Shown in pieces: positions 61,542-64,000 of a DNA stretch of 64,000 nucleotides (position 1 is the stretch's first letter; every line of letters starts with the position of its first letter). The DNA lies in NCBI GenBank assembly GCA_965224595.1, contig OZ245057.1:744001-808000 (forward strand), in the 5' to 3' direction. The translations under genes were made by a program, and so were the position numbers. The DNA comes from Aliivibrio_A sp016764915. GTDB lineage: Bacteria; Pseudomonadota; Gammaproteobacteria; Enterobacterales; Vibrionaceae. A model generated the notes under the pieces. That model was not told the origin of the DNA. It made no database searches and worked only from the letters and a program-made list of their open reading frames with translations.

Positions 61542-61928
61542 AATAACAAGACTAAAGTTTGATTATTGGTACTGAGCAATACTCGGCCTGATGCATAATA
61601 TTCAATGAAATATGAATTAATTGTTGAGTAATAAATAATAAGGTATATCGAAAATGTGTAATAAAAATCTGAACAGAGTGCGTGTATCTTACTTAGCGAG
61701 TCAGATCTGAGTGTAATAGCACCTAAAAACGTTAGTAAATAATGGGCTTGTCAATAACGTAATACTAAAGTAGGGAGGAATAACAGGGAAAATAATATAA
61801 TATTCTATAGGTGTGTATTTATTTATAGATGAGAATGCTAATTTTATAAGATTTTTATTTCGAATTAATAATCACCATACTCATTCTGTTTTATATGGGT
61901 GGTCAATATAAGGATAAGCATCTTGCAT
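61542..61928. other. 387-base gap without a gene, upstream of the GGDEF protein
   Basis: AT-rich, with no reading frame of note and no strong terminator. It must contain the promoter of the cyclic-di-GMP protein at 61929. No clear -10/-35 stands out. Confidence 0.5.
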
Positions 61929-64000
61929 ATGAAAAGAGCAGACAATGAGTTACCAGTACGGAAGCTAATGCCTAAAAAATCAAGTAAGAATGAAGATGAT
62001 TTCATACAAAGACTCTCTTCTGAATACAACCTTATTGAACCCACAATGGCCTTTAAAAAAGAGCTCATTGAGGCGCTTGAAAATGAGCAAATCATTCCTT
62101 ATTACCAACCGATTATTAGAAATGAAAGAGTAGGGAAAAGATACTCTCTCGAAGCTTTAGCAAGATGGATCCATCCTACCAATGGAATCATTGCACCTTG
62201 CCATTTTATCTCAGTACTAAATGAACTCAATCTGATGGCAAAATTCGGTTATTTTTTTATTGAACAAGTGTGTAAAGATTATCAGAGTTTTATCCGTGCT
62301 GGAGTAAGTTTGAGCTCAATCTCTATCAATGTTTCGCCACAGCAGTTGTTAGAGGAAAAATTTGTTCATAATGTTAAAGCGATATTAAAAAAATACGATA
62401 TTGAAGCCTGTAATATTGAATTTGAAATTGTAGAAGAGATGATCTCTGATGAGAGTGGGCTTATTTATTCACAACTTGAAGCGCTCAATGAGTATGGTGT
62501 GAAAATCTCGATTGATGATTTTGGCACTGGATACTCATCTCTGTCTCGATTAAAAAACCTCCCAGTGAGCAAGCTAAAAATTGACAAGTCATTTGTTGAT
62601 GGAATTCCTTCAAGTGAAACTTTTATCTGTATTACCAAAACAATTATTAGTTTAGCTAAAGGGTTGAACCTAGAAATTGTGGCTGAAGGTGTTGAATCAT
62701 CATTACAAGCGAAATGGTTACTCGATCATGGTTGCGATAATCTTCAGGGATATCTGATTTCAAAACCAATCCATTATGCGGATACTTTGCGGTTTCTCAC
62801 TAACCCAATAGATCTTCCTTTTGTTAACTCCTCACACTATGAGATCAGTTATCATGATAATACGATTGATGTTAAATCTTATGGCAGTTGGGATGAGCGA
62901 ATAACCGACCATTTTTTCTTAGAAGTCATCTCGATCATTGAGAAAAAAAAGCCAAGCTCTTGGGTGTTTATCATTGATGCTATCAAGATGGACATTGGAA
63001 CCATCGCTTTTCAGAAGTCGGTTAAAAAATGGATAAAACTTCTTATCCCGAAGAACCTTATCGCGACACTGTTCATTGTTAAAGAGTATGATCTTTTGCA
63101 GTATCAGCTTGAAATGATGAATGTAGAAAAAAACAATTATAAAAGACGATTTTTTAGCAGCAAGCGTGATGCGATTCAATGGTTAGAAAGAAACTTGTTT
63201 CCTTACGAGAGCATAAGCAGTGAAGCGGTGATCCGCAGCATTTATAACATCACCAATGGCTATGAAAAGGGTTTTGAAAAACAAATAAATCAACTGATCA
63301 GCATGGGGTTAAAACGTTTTCACTTAGACGTTGGGATTTTATCCAAAATTGATGGTGACCGATATACTGTTATTAGTTGTGTGGTTCCTGACACTTTTAA
63401 AGTTTCAGTTGGCGATGAATTTAAACTCACTGACACCTATTGTGACTTTACCTACCAACAAAGAGGCCCTGTTGCTATAGAGCACATCGCGGAAAACGAC
63501 AGACTTAATAAACATCCAGCATACATACAATTAGGGTTAGAGTCATACATTGGTATTCCTGTCTTTTGTGGTGGTGAACCATATGGAACCCTGAACTTTT
63601 CTAGTCACTCCCCACATTTCTGTTCATATAATGAGTTGGATATTGATATCCTTGAGCTTATGGCATCTTGGGTGGGAGCTGAGTTGTCGAGAAGAGCTCA
63701 AGAGACAGAGCTTAAAGAACTCAATGTTAAGCTGCAGTACCAATCTTTCCACGACAGTTTGACTGAGCTCCCTAATCATCGAGGGATGCAACAGCTCGTC
63801 ACCAATGATCTACACCGAATCACTAGAAATGGAGGGCAAGGGAGCTTTATCATCATTGATATTGACCACTTTAAATATGTGAACGATCACTTTGGCCACA
63901 AAATGGGTGATGAAGTATTAAAAGCAGTGGCTAAGTGTATAAAAGGGTCGATTCGCCATTATGATTTTGCTGCTCGTATTGGTGGTGAAGAGTTTATCCT
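61929..64000 (+). CDS. Cyclic-di-GMP protein with EAL-GAF-GGDEF order (runs off the window)
   Basis: At least 690 residues, no signal peptide or membrane segment seen. EAL domain first (residues ~50-300): IPYYQPIIRN, EALARW (the EAL motif), SINVSPQQ, EFEIVEEMIS, IDDFGTGYSS, KIDKSFV, EGVES and QGYLISKP, all catalytic positions present. A linker domain, then a GAF-like domain near 470-590 (GLKRFHLDVGILSKIDGDR; LGLESYIGIPVFCGG), then a GGDEF domain with IDHFKYVNDHFGH and the active GGEEF motif at the end of the window. EAL before GGDEF is the reverse of the common order. It may make or break c-di-GMP under GAF control. Confidence 0.92.
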   Translation, partial: MKRADNELPVRKLMPKKSSKNEDDFIQRLSSEYNLIEPTMAFKKELIEALENEQIIPYYQPIIRNERVGKRYSLEALARWIHPTNGIIAPCHFISVLNELNLMAKFGYFFIEQVCKDYQSFIRAGVSLSSISINVSPQQLLEEKFVHNVKAILKKYDIEACNIEFEIVEEMISDESGLIYSQLEALNEYGVKISIDDFGTGYSSLSRLKNLPVSKLKIDKSFVDGIPSSETFICITKTIISLAKGLNLEIVAEGVESSLQAKWLLDHGCDNLQGYLISKPIHYADTLRFLTNPIDLPFVNSSHYEISYHDNTIDVKSYGSWDERITDHFFLEVISIIEKKKPSSWVFIIDAIKMDIGTIAFQKSVKKWIKLLIPKNLIATLFIVKEYDLLQYQLEMMNVEKNNYKRRFFSSKRDAIQWLERNLFPYESISSEAVIRSIYNITNGYEKGFEKQINQLISMGLKRFHLDVGILSKIDGDRYTVISCVVPDTFKVSVGDEFKLTDTYCDFTYQQRGPVAIEHIAENDRLNKHPAYIQLGLESYIGIPVFCGGEPYGTLNFSSHSPHFCSYNELDIDILELMASWVGAELSRRAQETELKELNVKLQYQSFHDSLTELPNHRGMQQLVTNDLHRITRNGGQGSFIIIDIDHFKYVNDHFGHKMGDEVLKAVAKCIKGSIRHYDFAARIGGEEFI

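Noticed and set aside
1..64000. tRNA, rRNA, CRISPR, phage or integron attC sites
   Set aside because: None seen on either strand by reading; no repeat array or attC-like dyads were found.

Overview
The window looks like a chromosomal segment of a Vibrio-like gammaproteobacterium (inference). The support is: a moderately AT-rich composition; a CsrB-type small RNA with a GacA/UvrY(VarA)-type box upstream; a trypsin-like protease with a GlyGly-CTERM tail; a nosRZDFYL cluster; a PpnP-type nucleoside phosphorylase; and many small LysR/TetR/MarR/MerR-controlled detoxification and transport modules. There is no phage, integron, CRISPR array, rRNA or tRNA that I can see.

Layout. 1-2.6 kb: 5' part of ccoG, a MocR-type regulator and ppnP. 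2.6-3.7 kb: secreted GlyGly-CTERM serine protease. 3.8-7.4 kb: a TetR regulator and a three-gene aldehyde/enone detoxification operon (CurA-like reductase, GST, YqhD-like reductase); an identical TetR-type operator lies before the regulator and before the operon. 7.4-12.3 kb: LysR, small proteins, a GNAT enzyme, the CsrB-like RNA, a retropepsin-like protease, an endonuclease/exonuclease/phosphatase protein and a GST. 12.6-20.4 kb: nosRZDFYL for nitrous oxide reduction, with an FNR-type box upstream. 20.4-29.7 kb: VOC and HAD proteins, then a two-component system converging on a DUF2141-MFP-RND-MipA operon. 29.9-38.3 kb: LysE exporter, a secreted HNH nuclease with a displaced duplicate of its 3' end, formaldehyde/alcohol genes, TSUP permease, a truncated LysR, an alpha/beta hydrolase and a PEP-CTERM protein. 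38.5-43.5 kb: nickel-type nikABCDE transporter, nikC frameshifted, with palindromic operators in front. 43.7-53.5 kb: DMT and MarC transporters, chemoreceptor, small lipoproteins, LysR, and a MarR/DMT module followed by a decayed flavin reductase. 53.5-56.8 kb: a long AT-rich leader with a near-perfect 38-bp palindrome, then a tightly overlapping operon of a DUF1611/DgcN-like protein, an ornithine/alanine-racemase-family enzyme and a 59-residue unknown protein. 56.8-64 kb: DMT exporter, MerR/DUF2938 pair with a 19-bp-spaced promoter, two decayed MATE genes, small enzymes, a CsaA-like protein and the start of an EAL-GAF-GGDEF protein.

Two themes stand out. First, the segment is made of regulator-plus-transporter or regulator-plus-reductase cassettes with visible operators. 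Second, several genes are freshly broken by frameshift, short duplication or internal deletion (nikC, DUF3313 lipoprotein, flavin reductase, two MATE genes, LysR, HNH duplicate), which points to ongoing turnover of accessory genes. The best candidate for an undescribed system is the DUF1611 / racemase / 59-aa operon at 54.4-56.8 kb. All assignments come from reading the sequence; no database search was run.
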